Of a stretch of 64,000 nucleotides of DNA, positions 10,262 through 24,576 are shown in pieces. The DNA comes from Manihot esculenta (lineage: Eukaryota; Streptophyta; Magnoliopsida; Malpighiales; Euphorbiaceae): contig NC_035161.2 in NCBI RefSeq assembly GCF_001659605.2, positions 32,101,691-32,165,690 of the forward strand, read 5' to 3'. Numbering within the stretch: the first letter of the stretch is position 1; every line of letters starts with the position of its first letter. Both the position numbers and the translations under genes were made by a program. The notes beneath the pieces are model-generated. The model was given only the letters and a program-made list of their open reading frames with translations, was not told the origin of the DNA and made no database searches.

Positions 10262-11344
10262 CATTTTCTGGGGGCAAGGCACGTAGATATTTCCTTGAAA
10301 ATTTTTCTCTTTATCCATCGGTTGTTGCTTGCACAATAGGTAGATGACTTCCAACAATTTCAGCTTGCAGGGATTCATAAAATGAGGAAGGTGAAGATTT
10401 TCAGAAGGCACAATACCGCACGTATGTCTGGTTGATTATTGAAGCTTTGGACAAGACTAAGCTCTCTAAGCAAAATTATACATGTTCCAAGTGCAATGGC
10501 TTCACGGTAAGTTAGTGATGCATATAAGGATACTTTTGATTATTGCTGTAATAATTATACTGCCAGTTGCCAAATTCAAAAATCATGAAGCAACTCGTAG
10601 AGTTCTCGTACAACACTCGCCTAAACCCACATATATCAAACTTCTGCAAGTAAATTCCATATATATCTTGTGTTTTGGCATAATAAATTGGGTACTAAAG
10701 GAAAAATAAAATAAAATAAAACCTTTACGGTAAATATTGTACGTTATGCAATAATATAGGTCTTTCAATAGATTAGATGATCAGCAACAGGTTTAACACT
10801 GGCACCAAATAAATTCACAACAAAAATCCCTGCTTTCAAAAGCTAGCAAATATCTACATAAATAAAGCACAAAATATAATTTGCAACTTCCATTTAGAAT
10901 TACCTTGTTCCAAATTGCGAAAATAGTTGGCGTTGAGTTAGTTTTTGGAAATAGCACAATCGGTATCAATTCAAAAAATGAACCTACCCTACTTCCAAAA
11001 TAGTAAGACATGGCTGTTGTCCATACGGGGCGGGGGGGGGGGGGGAAGAAAAATGAGTGAAGCCATGCTTGACCATACAAACGTCTCAAAATACATTAAC
11101 TGATCATACCGATCATACCCCACTAAAATCTTTCAACATTCTGCACACTAATCCTATTGAGCCATATGTACATCTGAGGAGCCACCTTCCATGCAATTAA
11201 AGATACCCCTTCACTCCCCACCAGGAACTCACAACAGTTAAACCTCACTTCCAATGCCAGCTGAATCAACAAATGGAGAGGCAAAACACAGACCGTAATT
11301 CCCAGATGATCAACAATATCCCTGTCGCCATTGTTTTAATTTTT
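10262..11344. other. Spacer between Kunitz cluster and NBS1, with a poly(G) run
   Basis: Contains the upstream region of the third Kunitz gene and, at the right, the likely 3' UTR of NBS1 (minus strand). A run of 14 G at 11032-11045, preceded by gggg and one c, is the only striking feature. No gene seen. Confidence 0.45.
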
Positions 11345-14300
11345 TTAACCATGAGAAAGAAGGGAATGAAGAGAACCAGCTGCCCCCCTCCGTCTTCCCT
11401 GCAATTTTATATAGCAAGTTGTTCTCATTTGCTATCTTGGTTTGAGTTAAAATACTAGGATTTGATTGAGAAAAAAGAAAAGAATTAATTGTAAAAAGAA
11501 GTCCTTTTTGGACACTCATTTGCTCTTATAAAAAAGTAACCCAGTTCCACACTCGTGTGCTCTCGAGAAGGTTGATGTAGCAGCCTTACCCCTACTTAGC
11601 AGAGAGATTGTTTCGTGGTTTGAACCTGTGACTTCAGGTCATAACTCGAGTAATTTTACCGTTACATAAAGCCATCCACTGGACTTTGTTATAATCCCTT
11701 AAACTTTTGTCTCATTGCAGTAAAATAAACAATTCAAAGTTAATCACCTTTTCATTGTTGAATAAATCCTCTGCAATAGCTTCCATTTGCTTCCGCTTTT
11801 TTTCTTCTTTCATAGAGTCGATCATCTCTTGATTCCCGTAGTCAGAATCTCTATGGAGAACCACAAAATCATAAACATGATGTTCCACAGATTATAAGAC
11901 AATATCATTTGTCTGAGGAAGAGGGATCTCACTTGTATGGGTATTTTGAGAACGGAATCAGGTTATTGAAACTATTCCCTGATTGAGTGTTTTTCTGTAA
12001 AAGGAAAAAAGGTAGGACATGAACTTGGCACAACAACTGCAAGAGGAAGTCGTTAGAACATAAATCATGAACAAATACAACATTCTTAATTTCACGCTGA
12101 TACTCTTTGAGCTGTGTTTTGTTAGCCAGGAAACGGGGAATTAGTATAAATTTACGGATAAATTTACAGCCTAAATATAAAGTTCTCAGAATCAATCCCT
12201 AAAAACTGAAAAAAGATATATCTTCTTGTGCCTTTTCATTGATTCCATTCAATTCGCATAAGATTCCATTATCTACCTATACAAATTTAATGCAACCCTA
12301 ACAAAAATATAAAGACAAAACTGGTTTTTGAAGTTTGTAGCTTGATAACAAAAACTGAAGATATTGACTTATTTGCTGATTACAGTGATATAAGTTGATT
12401 TGATTACAGATTCTAAGTATAAATTAGGATCCTTAATTATCTCTATAATTATTTTTTGATTATTTACTTTCTGTTTACTTGTAATTCTTTGTATATAAAT
12501 AGCCAAATAAATCACTTGTAAAGATCAAGAGTGAAATACAAGAATACTCTAAAATTCTCCAAAATTCTTCAGATGTTTAATGGCATCACTGTGAAAATGG
12601 AAAGTTTCAACTTAGAAATGTACACTTGATCCTACAAAATAGTGTTGAAACCTACCAGGGGATTTCAATTGGTTCTCAAAACATTGATTTCAAAGAGCAT
12701 TGCGTAAGTATAAAGACAGTTAAGATTATAGTAGATGCACTTTTTTTTAGTTGAGTTGGGGAAGATAGTTGCTAGCTATATAGCTCAGCAGCTAATTCAG
12801 CTCAAGCTGGCAGCCTGCACATTGGTAAACGTATAGGATCCCTATATGGGCAGATGAAATCCAAAATTCAATTCCATTCCATTCTACGCTATTCTAATAT
12901 CACATTTCCATTTTATTTAAAATTTAGTTTCTTTAATGGTTTTATCTTTCATTTCATTTAACCCCTTCCCAAGTGACTTGGTAACATAATGGAGCCATGA
13001 GAAGTAATTTTTGTTCCCCCTAGATTTAGCTTTTCCTGAACTAAGATTTCTGACTTGACTGATGGACTCACAGGACCAAAGCTAATTTAGGTACAGATGG
13101 AATCAGTCCTACAATGTTTATTTCCTGCTGCTCTAAGGGTGGGCTCCCCATGCTCTAATTCTAGAATGTCAAATTATTAATGGAATCTTACTATTTTGTT
13201 TTGAGGGCTTCAATTTTGAATAGAAGAACAAGATTGTGAAATCAAAAGGTTCAAGTTCCACCCACATATTTGGTTCTCCAAAAAAGGTGCCAAAGCTAAA
13301 ACTCAAAAGGGATTGGTTTCTAGCGATCTGGTTGCAAGTTGGTCATCATGCGCTAACTTGCCAAATTAGAGCAAGTAACCGTTGTTGCTCATATGAGAAA
13401 ATGGACAGAATGCCACAGGGGGAGCTAATTTCAGTCACAGGCCTTTGGAAGTTCATTTCTAATCTTATTCTTTTTTTTTCCTGTGCTTTTCTTAAATTTT
13501 AAAGCTAAAAATGATTATTATATTCATTTGTGGAGATACATCTAACAAGGAGATACTTCCTATCCCAATGTTAATCTTTATAACTATAGAATGTCTACTA
13601 TCTAGAAGCAGTGATTTTACAAATTTCATGTTCTCCAACTTCTTACATTCTGTTTTATAAGATTTCATGTTTCCCAAAGGCCTAATGGTAGGAAGAAAAC
13701 TGACCTTTCCTTATAAATTAACATCCCTAGGAAAATTTGGACTCTGGACATTTCTATAATATTTCTTTTGAAAAAAAAAAAGGTATTCTACTCATCTTCT
13801 TTTTATTTTAACCCTCAGAATTTTTCCTTTGGCAAATTGTAGACCTCTGAGTCTCCGACACAACTAATAAATAAGCCATGCCACAGTTATAGCTCTACTA
13901 CAAGCAGGGAGAATATATAGCTCTAATATCAGGAGAACATGAAATTCTAGATAAGTCCTACCCTTCCATATTTCTGCATTTTCATTAAACAGTCCATACA
14001 TTGAACCCACAAACTTGTTCTTGCAAGCCAAGAACTTTAACCACTGCATCAAGTAGTTCTCCCCATGCATAGATATGGATTCAAAAAAGTCATTAAAAAC
14101 GTGAAATAAATAAATAAATGCAGAAGGTTGAGATGAAAAAAATGAATTTACCTTTTTGAAGCGCTTGAAGTTTAAAATTTTATCGTTTATAGTAGAACTG
14201 GTTGTCACAGGCAAATGCCAATCCCTAACAATTAGTCCTTGGCTATAAATGATACCAGAATTTGCACTTTCAGGGTCTTCCACCTTCTCCTTCTTTGTTG

Positions 14301-17300
14301 TCATTCCACAATAATTGTCCATAGAGCTCATGACATGATTATCCTCTGATTTAGGAGGGTGATGAACAGTGGATATTTCTACCGTGTTCAAACCTTTAGG
14401 GGCTTCTTCACTACTGATATTAGCAATGAAATGAATGGAATGAATTGATGACACTCCCACTTCCTCATCAGAATCAGCTACTACTGTCTCATCCGTGGAG
14501 CATGACGATGAAACAAGCACTACATGAGGATATAAAATCAAATTATATTACTTTATTATAACCAAGAAATACAAAGTATGATCATAACTTTCATAGAGAG
14601 TGTATGCTTTCAATGCAAGCTAACCAGAGAATAATAACAGTAATGCATAGTAAGAAGGTTAAATCACTCTAAGAAACTGCAATCTGAAATGGGTTCTTAA
14701 TTTTAAGAGGATAAACTAGATGTCTGATGAGGGCAAAATGTCCTTTGCTCTTTTCCTTTTAGCACAAAGTGACTCTTAACATCATGTTCTGCAAAATCAG
14801 ATATTACAGAGCTTCTAATGCAATAATTTAAGAGATTTTTGTTGAACTAAGAACTTTGCAAAATGCGATTAATAAAGAAATAAATTTTAGCAATTAACTA
14901 AAAAGTGAACCACAATTTCCCCAAAGAATAGTTGCAGCAATGTGCTTCCAGTGCGAGGTGGGGGCTTGCAAGTCAAATGCTGTTACAAGAGGTCTGCCTA
15001 TTACAGGAAGCGAAACAGTACACAACAATTGTTTGGAAAATACTGACCAGCTGGTGATATCAATATAGATGAATCTAAATGTCCAGATATAACAGCACAT
15101 AACAGATCCACTTCGTTCACTCTAGATAATGAAATCAGTTTGCTATAACGACCAGACTTGTCATTTGACCCTTGAGGGATAACACACACCATTTGGACAT
15201 TTTCTCCACAACCCAAGCCCTACAACAAATTATTCATTCAATAAAAGTTAGAACAAAAGGCAACCAATTCTATCAACAGCTCAATGACATCATAATATGC
15301 ATTAATTTTGACACATTAAAAAATATTTTGGGTTAGATCAATGAATAGTCAACTATCCTGATTCCAGATACATTAATTTTTCTGGGCTATAAAAAAATTT
15401 GCATCAAGTACATATTTTGGAAAAGCAGGAACTGGATGTGCACAAAGTTGTCAAATAGTGATTCGGATCGAGAATCAAAATCTTAATTTCCTAAATCAAG
15501 ATTGAGAAACAACTCGATTACTCGAAGCATAAGTGAAAGAAAATCATAATAAGGTATTTTGACAAATATAGGATTACTTCTTATTCTTATTATGTAATAT
15601 AGTACTATGTTACAAATTATAAACTTTTAAATTGTAGAAAAGGATTATCATTGTGAATGTGTTGAAGCTCCATTTAAATTTGATCAAACAATTAAATAGT
15701 ACAAAAAGATAGTGGTTAAACTAAAAGGCTAGAATATATTAATATAAAAATGCCATAATTTGATAACTAAAATTAGAAAAGTAAATTGAAAAAGAAAAAA
15801 AAGCACCAGGAAAGGGAAAAAATGTCTGATGGAAGAAACATAGCTAAGGAGATTTTATGTGCACTTTTCATAATAAAAATGAAGTGAAACCTTAAATTTT
15901 GAAGCTACAGGGTCTAACAACCCTCTAGAAAACAAATTGACCGAATAGGTTGATTCATATTAATTCTTCCAATTCGATCATGATTTAGGTAAATTTGCAA
16001 TTCACCTCATAGATTTGAATCGCTGGGATGGAAAATCAAACCAAACTGAAAATTCATTAGATTTTAACTGCAGTATAGACAATCCATGCATTCAAATCGG
16101 TAGGATGGGGAGTTGAATTGAATTGAGAATCGTAAACAAGGTTGAACTTTCCACCTGTGCTTTAGATTTCAATAAGGGAAAAGGTCATAAAATTATTGAG
16201 CCAAAAATAAGCTAAGCAACCCAAACAACAGAAAACGGTTGAAGTCAATTATTGTCCAATCCAACACTAGAAAAGTCTTAGGCAAGTTAAAGGCACAAGG
16301 CTCAAGCTAGTTGTTACTTAAGTCTACCTCTCTCCTACTATGTGTCTCTGCCCTTCCCTCCCACCCCAGCTAGTAGCTACAAACAAACAAGATCCAAAGG
16401 GACGCTTCATCTTCAAAAGATTTTGCCATAAATAAAAATATCCAAACTGGATTTTCTACCAGAACTCATCATAGTGAAGGATTTTGGGGCAAACCTACAG
16501 GACATACTTAACAAGTTACAGTAGGAGAGATATGCAAACAACTTATTAAGCATATCTTACACAATCAAGATTTGACATGGAACACAAACATATTAAACTG
16601 ACAGATTTAATATAATTCTTAAGCTACCAGGGGAGCTTCAGTAAAAGATCGAGGACAGTTGTCCCAAAATGTTTAATACCATAAGCCGCTTTTATGTAAA
16701 TATATAAATAAACTAGTATAACAATATAAATATATAAGCGTGTATTTGTGCGTAGATCAATGAACTGAGGAGAGCAATTATATAATATCATCATCATAAT
16801 AATAATTAATAAGAAAAGTATCCATTATAAATGGAGCTTTCACAATTATTAGATGAAGTATTACAACTATGTATAAATAGCCAAATACAAATTTATACCC
16901 CTATATTATTTGAGATTAGCCCATAAACACCTAAACTAACAATTAAACACAAATTGACCATCTCATTGATGACTTGTCAAAAAAAATAGAAATAGCTCCA
17001 CTTATTACTAACTACATTCTAAATTTTTCTTATTGCACTCCAAATTGTCATACAATGATAAAATTACTCTCGTCTAACATTATCACTTTATATGATTTTA
17101 GTTCAAGTGTTAAATAGATTAATCCTAAATAGTACAGGGATATAACTATATAAGTATATATTCAGCCATGTATAAATAGGTATGACTAAATCAACCCTTT
17201 GGATTTATATATTATTCATGTCAATAATGCACATAGATCGCAAAATTTCACATTAATCAAATACCAACAAATATTCAATCTATATTATGATGATAGTCTT

Positions 17301-20300
17301 TATAATTATAATAGGGGTAGATAAGCGAAAAAGTATGGCGTATCATTAAATTCCAAAATCCACTCCTTCAATTTCAATAACTATAGGAACCAGCTCTAGA
17401 ATGGATTCTTAATGATACAATCAATTGTTGTGCCCAATAAAAATAAGTTTCACTGCCTGGTTTATTATTGCAGCAGTAGCACCTTGTTGTTCTGCTGAAA
17501 CAAAAGCATAACTATAAAACTTTCCCAACTTGTGGGGAAAAAATCTATAGATAAATATGTAGAGAAGAGCATGAGCATACTTGGCTATTTGAACAAAATT
17601 CCTCAATAAAAATAACGTTTGCACCGCTTACTTCCAGCAAAGACTGCAACCTGTCCCCGAACTTATACTGTATGAGCAAAAAAATTTAGAATAAACAACC
17701 ACCCAGATAAACAGATAACGGTGTAGATTCATGAAAGTCATGCCTAAAATCTGCAGAAATCAACTAAGCTCCCCAAAAGGAGAAACCATTATATTTTATA
17801 TAGTTATGAGACAGTTTTATTATATTATGCTAGAGCTGTGTTTGTTTGCCTTTATTAAAGTAACTGACATACACAATGTATTCACCAGCATGCATGCATA
17901 ACTCTCTCTGCCTGATCTTTATTCCACCATGCCCATCAGCCACATAACCACCATGCCTTATAGATACAAGCACAGCCTTGTGGCTTGTATCTCTCACATT
18001 TAGAGACTTTGAGGGACCCATGAAAATGGATGTCAAACTCACTTCATTCCAAATAAACCAAAATAAATAATTTGAAATAAAAAAACAGAGGGGAAAAAAA
18101 AAAGCAAATATAGAAAATACATATCAAAACGAACCCAGCACCCAAATGACCAAATGTGAATTCCTAAAACTGGACCACATGAGTAACTCGGACCATTCTA
18201 AAATCTACACCAAGCCACCGAAGTGTGCCTTGTAGAAAAGTTGGATGCCCAAAACATCCAACCCAAACCCACTGGGTGACCTGATTGCCACTTCACATAC
18301 ATCTACCATACACCAGAAATTCATTTCACCACTTGAAACACCTCACCTAAACCCATAGAACCTAAACTACACCAATTGAAACAAATAAAAATCTGAAATA
18401 CTATGAGATGTTCCAAAACACCTCCATCCCACAACTAATTTCAACCAGAAACTCTAAAACTCTAAAGTATTTTCCATTGACATTCAGAAGCACCCAATTC
18501 AATTAATATCTCAGCAACAGGTTTCTCTACCTCAAAACTCATAGCCAAACAATAAACCAATAATAAACCCCATGCCAAATCAACAAGGCAATAATTGATC
18601 TAATCACAAATCAGGCTGGAACCTCATCACATTCTTTCGCATTAAATCATAATAGAGCAGGAAAACTCAAAGAATTATCATTTCTAGAATCCACATGTGT
18701 GTGCGTGCATGCGCGCGTGTGTGTTCTTATAGCACTAGGAAAAGAGAAAATAAGGGGAAAATGTGTTCTGCAAAGGAGATAGCAGCATGTTGAGAAGGGG
18801 GCTCTGGCAGGTGTATTGGAATTTAAGGTGATGAAGAATTTGGGTTAGAGAGAAAAAATTGCTTACAATTTTCTGTCACTAGAAAGGAGAGCTAACAATG
18901 GTATGGATAGCTGCTTGTTAAGCATGAAAACGTGCCACATGCATTCCAATACTCCAGTGTCCATTCAAAGGCATAATGGCCTGCTAGGGAACAAGTGGGG
19001 AACAAGAGCTGGACTAACAGGAGGCCTGGGAGCTTGAAAGTTTATACAAGGAGGCCGCAGATGAGAAATGTTGACATCTACAGACAGAAGAATGTGGAAG
19101 AAACGGGGATGGGAAAGCAACAATTCTAAAAGATTGACTCAGCTGGAGTTGGCTACGGAATAGCTGGAGCTGGAGGCTAGAACAACCTGTGGTGCATGTG
19201 CTTGGAATTTATAAATAGGAGGGCATGGTGAGAGAAATTATGTATTTGGCTTATACCTGACCAAGTAGTCATCTCGTGGATTGTTGGTTGTTTCCTTTTT
19301 GTTACTTATCTATGAGACTGGAACTGTGTTTCTTTGAATCCCATTATTACCAATTCTAGTTCTTCTGCTTCTATAATCCATCAGTGTTCCTAACTCTATC
19401 ATGGCCATGTTGAAGTTAATAGAAGGGCCTACTGAAAGTTTTAAAGCCCACGTATAACAGCAGCTTTTTAGGCATTCAACCTACAATAAAATCGGCAATA
19501 AAACACAGATGGACTTTGTGTGTTTATTGTCTGTTTATGGCACATTTGGATGCCTATATTCATTACAACACTTCCTTAGCTGGTAGAGTCACTAGCAACA
19601 ATAGAAGTTATTCCTAAAACTGCAGGAAAATAATTCAAAGTGACTTGGAGTCTATACATCACCATGTTTGTTGATTCTAGAAGACATGTGTATCCATCCA
19701 AACATTTTGCACGAGTTACTGAATCCACAACTTTGGTTGGTACTCCTTCCACTGTTAATGTCGGAATATAGCTGAGAGGGACATGTAGAAATAAAACATA
19801 GTTTATCCGATTTCTTGAATTTCTTTTTTTTTTTTAAAATACGCATAATCATTGACTAAAATCCATAACAAAGTGTTGATGACACTTACGAATTCCAGCT
19901 AGGAATCTCCGTTCCAATGCTTTTTTCAGCAATCAACTAAACAGAATGCAGCAATCAATAATAATTCAGAGAATAGATAAATGTAAATTTTAGGTTAACA
20001 TTTAGACAAATTTGCATAGTAACAATCATTTATGCGCAGAACTATAACAAGAAATTATCATTCTTTTCAACACAAACAAATAAATATTGAGGAAAAAGAA
20101 ACATATAAAATAATAATTTTACTTCTTTATCAAATAAGTTGGTCACTTATAGCTATGAGCTTCACTAGGAATAAAACCCCATAATTTCACCTTAATTTCT
20201 CATCTTTCCTTATTTAATTACCATATGAATTGAGGCATACAAAATCACAGAGATAATCCAAACAATATGAAAAAATATATTATTTTATTATTTTTTTCTT

Positions 20301-23300
20301 TCGTCAATTTATGCCTATTTTCTAAAATTGTAACTAACATGAGGGTTGAGGTACAGATTGATAAAATCAAAACAAATGGCTAAATTCAATAATGCACACA
20401 AAGGTTTCATCATTTTGGCTAGTCAGCCATTTGATAGATGACATCCAGAAATCAGTACTCACAGGTCCAAGCTTACAGCTAGAAAAATAAATTTAAAATA
20501 TAAGCATACCTCGACCCATCTCTGGAGAACAATGGGTTTCTTAGCTACAATAGCATCAACAACATCCTCATTTACTGGCATTCGGTCATCAATAAGTATA
20601 TGTGTGCACTTTTCACTCAACTGAAAAGTAATATGAGCGCCTGTGATAACAATAAAAAAAAAACACCAAAAATTTCATGAGGAAATGTTACATACTGAGC
20701 AGAATTAAGAGTTCTTGGCAAAATTAAGCTTTGCCACATAATAAAAAAAAATAAAAAGAGCACATATCAATTTTGATAAAAAATTTTATGTGAAAGGAGC
20801 ATTTCATTCCTAAACAACCACTGTCAAGGGCCATCAGATTTTTTCTTTAAGAAGTAACAAGAATGCCTCAGGTCAAAACAAAAGTTTTCAGAATATAAGA
20901 AGAGAATCATGTAATCACACATCAAACACTTCTGAAGGAATTATTAACCATATTACACGCACAACATCTATAACCAGCTTAAGAGTTTATTTGCATAGGA
21001 ATCCAAATGATAAGTTTATGAAGCAGCATGACACATAGCTACCATTAACCATTGCTTTTTTTTTCCCTTCTTCCCGAAGTCGTAAACTTGCTGTTTCTAA
21101 AATCTTCATTCAAAAGGCAACCACATCCTAGAACAAGAAGCAAAGGAATACAGCTTCATAATCAAACAAAATCATGCCTACTGCTGACCCATCCATGACA
21201 ACTGACAAAACTACTGACCCATCCAAGACAACTGACAATAAAATCCCTTGAATCTACCATCTCCCTTAGTCTGCACAAGGGAGGTCAAATGTGCATGCGT
21301 ATGTGTGTGCATGTGTCTGTGTATAAATGAAAAGACAACAACAAGAAGTCTCACCCATCAGGTGGGGAGAAAAGAGAGAAATCATAACTCAGAATTTTGG
21401 CATTACAAAGCACTGTGGTATGGATCAGAATCAATGCTCAAAATCTGGAAAACCTTTATTGGACATCAAAACCTTAGACATTAGCAGCAGGTCATTGCTA
21501 TCATCTCAAATAATATCCCTTTTTTGCTAGGTTTAGTAACTACAACTATTCACCCTATGCTATAAACTGTACTTAAATGCTAATCATAAATTGTGGAAAG
21601 TATGACTTCACGGCCAACTTTGATTCTTTTTTTCATGACACCAAAAATCGAATAGATTTTATCCCAAGGCCTACACGTAAAAAAACATAGAGAACATTTG
21701 ATAAACTAAAAGGAAAAATTTTAAGATAAGTGAGATCCAATGATGTGAAACTAAACAGTATTTACAAAATCGCAGCACATAAGTATCTGAAGTATTTCAG
21801 CTACATAATGTCTTCCAAACTAACCAATTGCTGAAACTTTGTCTTCAAGGGTTTGATTGACTTGAAACGACTCAGAGCAGCAGACAAAGAAAATGAGTGG
21901 AACAAAAGTAAACCTGCAGATTTTGTCCCAAAAGAAACACAATTACATTTGAACAAAAATTGGATTTGAAATTGTTTAATCATCTTAATCCAAAGCATAC
22001 ATCAACTTCTCATTTCAGTCCACGTACTGTTACAGTAAGAATAAACCTATTGAGAACCAAAATAAAATGAAAACCTACAGAACACTAAAGGCTAAACATA
22101 GAAGAAGACTTAACTCACCTTAATGTTGCATTACCAGTCCCAAAAGAAACCAGGTCCCCATCTTTCAAAGTAGTTTCCTTATTTGGGAACTCATGAACCT
22201 TTTCCATTGACCCAAGATTCTTGTTAATGAATGTGCCATACTTAGAAAAGTCTCTAACTCGAATCCTTGAGGACCACCTATGCTTGCTTTCCATGGGGTT
22301 AGACGAAGTCATTTCATCAACAACTATCTCCGCATGGATTCGGGAAACTCCTTTGTCTTTGTTAATAATTACATCGCAACCTGAAGAGAAAGAAATAGTC
22401 AGTTCACCATGACACAAACAACTGCAGCAACATATAAAGTTTTCAAAGATACTTTCCTTGGCTGGAAGAGCCAACAGAAAAGTAGAACTTTTGAAAATAA
22501 CTACTCTTGGTAGTTTGCCTTGCATCTTAAAACATATCATTGTTAACTTTAGACATTATTAATCATCAAAGAATTACAGAAAATAACTGTTGATCAGTCT
22601 CATAGAAATACTCAAAGGTCAAGGAAGCCTTGAATGCAGTAAGATTATCACTAGTGGAAACCTAGGCAAGCACCGGCAGAAAAGTGAACACTTCTTGTTG
22701 ATATAAAACTTACTCCCTCCATCCCACAAAGATAGGTGGACCTACTTGGTTTTTCAAATTGATAAAAGAAAATATAGTTAATACAGTTGAACAATAAATT
22801 TTACATTATCTTTGCTTATATTCGCCATACTCGTATCGCTTTGATACTGATTATTCTTGGAACTAATAAATTTCTACTTTTTTAATGGGTATTGAGTAGG
22901 TTATATTATGAAGCCAATATGTATTAGCATCTTAAAACTAAAGTGGCCCATAATTTAGGACGTATAAAAAAAGTAGATCAGGGCTATTTTTATGGAACGG
23001 AGGGAGTAGCGAAATTAAGTAGTCAAGCATGGGCTCCCACATTTTATAAGGAAACAATACACCACCAACAACAACAACAATTTGATGTAACCAAAGTAAC
23101 ACACCACTGTGGACTAGTACCTTTCCGACCAACTTTGTATGTTCCCTTAGTAAAAATATAGTATTTATCTTCCCCTGTCACAACAATCACGATATAATCA
23201 CCAACAAACTCATTACCAAAAACAACAGCATATTATTTTCTACTGAGAGAAAACCTAATCAATCCATTCCAACGTATCCAATTTGTTGTTTTAACTACTT

Positions 23301-23564
23301 CTGATGATTTTGTAGGGCTGGGAAAATTATCATCTTTATATGAACCCAAGATTAAAAATAACAATAATAAAAAAGAACTCCATTTCAGATGCCATTTAAC
23401 CAATTCCATGAAGTTGCTTTCTAGATGAAAACTCCTTCAGACCTACGACTTTAAATTCACAATCAAATAGAAATTTCTGATCATAATAGAAATTGAAGAG
23501 GAGTAGGAATTGGAAAGCGCATGTGACCTGAGAGAGGATCGGCAGGAAACAGACCCCAAACCAT
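11345..23564 (-). CDS. NBS1: NBS1 (nibrin) homologue, DNA double-strand break repair, 13 exons
   Basis: Regulatory subunit of the MRE11-RAD50-NBS1 complex, which senses DNA breaks in the nucleus and recruits ATM. Coding exons (minus): 23564-23528, 23174-23121, 22380-22119, 21913-21825, 20640-20510, 19936-19890, 19771-19663, 17667-17581, 15219-15048, 14519-14152, 11994-11933, 11850-11748, 11398-11345. They keep frame throughout and give 524 residues, near the Arabidopsis length as I recall it. The protein starts MVWGLFPADPLSG. An FHA domain spans about residues 24-117 (GRK at 28-30, SRIHAE at 43-48, KYGTFI). Tandem BRCT domains span about 120-330 (CTHILID, NEDVVDAIVAKKPIVLQRWV, VNEVDLLCAV). 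A low-complexity region follows with SSSCSTDETVVADSDEE. The MRE11-binding motif FKRFKK is at 447-452, then a basic/acidic tail EEKKRKQMEAIAEDLF that may bind ATM. Introns are large (6.3 kb in the last third) and contain repeats. Confidence 0.93.
12360..12570 (+). mobile_element. Possible LTR-retrotransposon LTR remnant in an NBS1 intron
   Basis: The stretch ttaggatccttaattatctc, then gtaattctttgtatataaat with agcc, then aagatcaagagtgaaatacaag has the look of a plant copia-type LTR: a TATA region followed by a transcribed part. I could not find terminal TG..CA with a target duplication. This is pattern recognition only. Confidence 0.3.
18695..18725. repeat. Alternating purine-pyrimidine tract
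   Basis: An uninterrupted alternating run built from tg, cg, ca and gc steps (tgtgtgtgcgtgcatgcgcg and on) in an NBS1 intron. Such tracts can adopt Z-DNA. A looser one lies at 21290-21324. Confidence 0.6.
18917..19401 (+). mobile_element. Possible solo LTR or LTR fragment in NBS1 intron 7
   Basis: Starts tgttaagcatgaaaacg, contains ggaatttataaataggaggg (a TATA-like word with the usual LTR context) followed by a T/C-rich transcribed-type region, and ends near tctatca. The layout U3-TATA-R-U5 resembles a Ty3-type LTR and the G+C content is above its surroundings. No target duplication was found, so the limits are approximate. Confidence 0.35.
22713..23006. mobile_element. Stowaway-type MITE (Tc1/mariner) in NBS1 intron 2
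   Basis: Begins CTCCCTCCATCCCACAAAG and ends with the inverted counterpart GGAACGGAGGGAG. TA is duplicated at 22711-22712 and 23007-23008. The arms stay related for about 40 bp (CTACTT block in both). Length 294 bp with no coding capacity. These are the hallmarks of Stowaway elements, moved by mariner-like transposases. Confidence 0.88.
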
Positions 23565-24576
23565 TGTCTATACCATACAAGCAATCGAGTGTAGTATAAA
23601 TAATCCGGTACAGCGTTCCGCCTGCGAATTTTGAGCTTCAATGCTGAAAATCTACGAGGGTTTACTGCTATTGCCACTACTCTGGCTGAGGTTAGGGTTT
23701 AAGGGTTTATTTAGGCAAGTAAAATTTAGGTACAACTGATGTTGAGCTGAAAATTTCTAATGCTTTGTTTGGATCGATGGAATTGGGGGAAGATAAAAGA
23801 AAAATAGATTTAGTTTTTTCAAATTATCTTATTTAGAAAGAAAATAAATTATATTTTTTAATCATTTAAATAGGACCTAAAATATTTCTTTGGTAGGAAA
23901 ATGGAAACAAATGAAAAAAAAAAAAGTTAAGATTATCCATTTGAAATTTTTTAATACCCTCGACATTAAAGGCTCTTCTTTTTGAATTGTAAAGATATAA
24001 TAACTATTTTTCATTTTTTTTTAAAAAATATATATTTATCTTCTCTTCTAAATATATTGTCAAATAATATAAACAAATTTAGATGATAAATACTTATCTT
24101 TTATTTTCATTACTCCTTGACTTGTCTTAGATTCCTTATGCAATTAAAAGTCCAGACAGATGATAAAATTTAATAAATTTATTTTATTTTATTAGTGATA
24201 AATTTAAAAAATGATAAGTTTTTATTTTAATTTTTAATTTAAATAAAATTTAATTTTTAATTTTTTCAATTTGATTATTTGGGTTGGATAGGAGCCTGCA
24301 TATGTTTCAATATTGCCAAGATGAATTCATTTCAGTATCTCATTGATTGAGCATAATGGCAAATTTAAAGAGGTACATAGTGTTTCTTTTCTCCACCCGC
24401 AAGACACAACCAAACAATAGGAAATCTGGATACTTCCCTTCTATTTTTTGGTAATTGCTAAATGAACAAATGATTAAACATTACCTCTTTATTCTTTTCC
24501 AGACCTTCCTACTTATTTTCCATCTTTACAACAAAAGGTGACAACTTTACAATTGCAAAGGTAAATAAAACTTTAC
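23565..24576. other. NBS1 upstream region and spacer
   Basis: Holds the likely NBS1 promoter and 5' UTR on the minus strand (23565-23720) and then A+T-rich DNA. I do not see a convincing TATA box. No gene. Confidence 0.45.

Noticed and set aside
17830..18042. Minus-strand frame with a plausible protein look (block VLVSIRHGGYVADGHGGIKI)
   Set aside because: Located in an NBS1 intron, no splice signals that fit the NBS1 frame, and no family I recognise. It could be a gene relic but cannot be supported.
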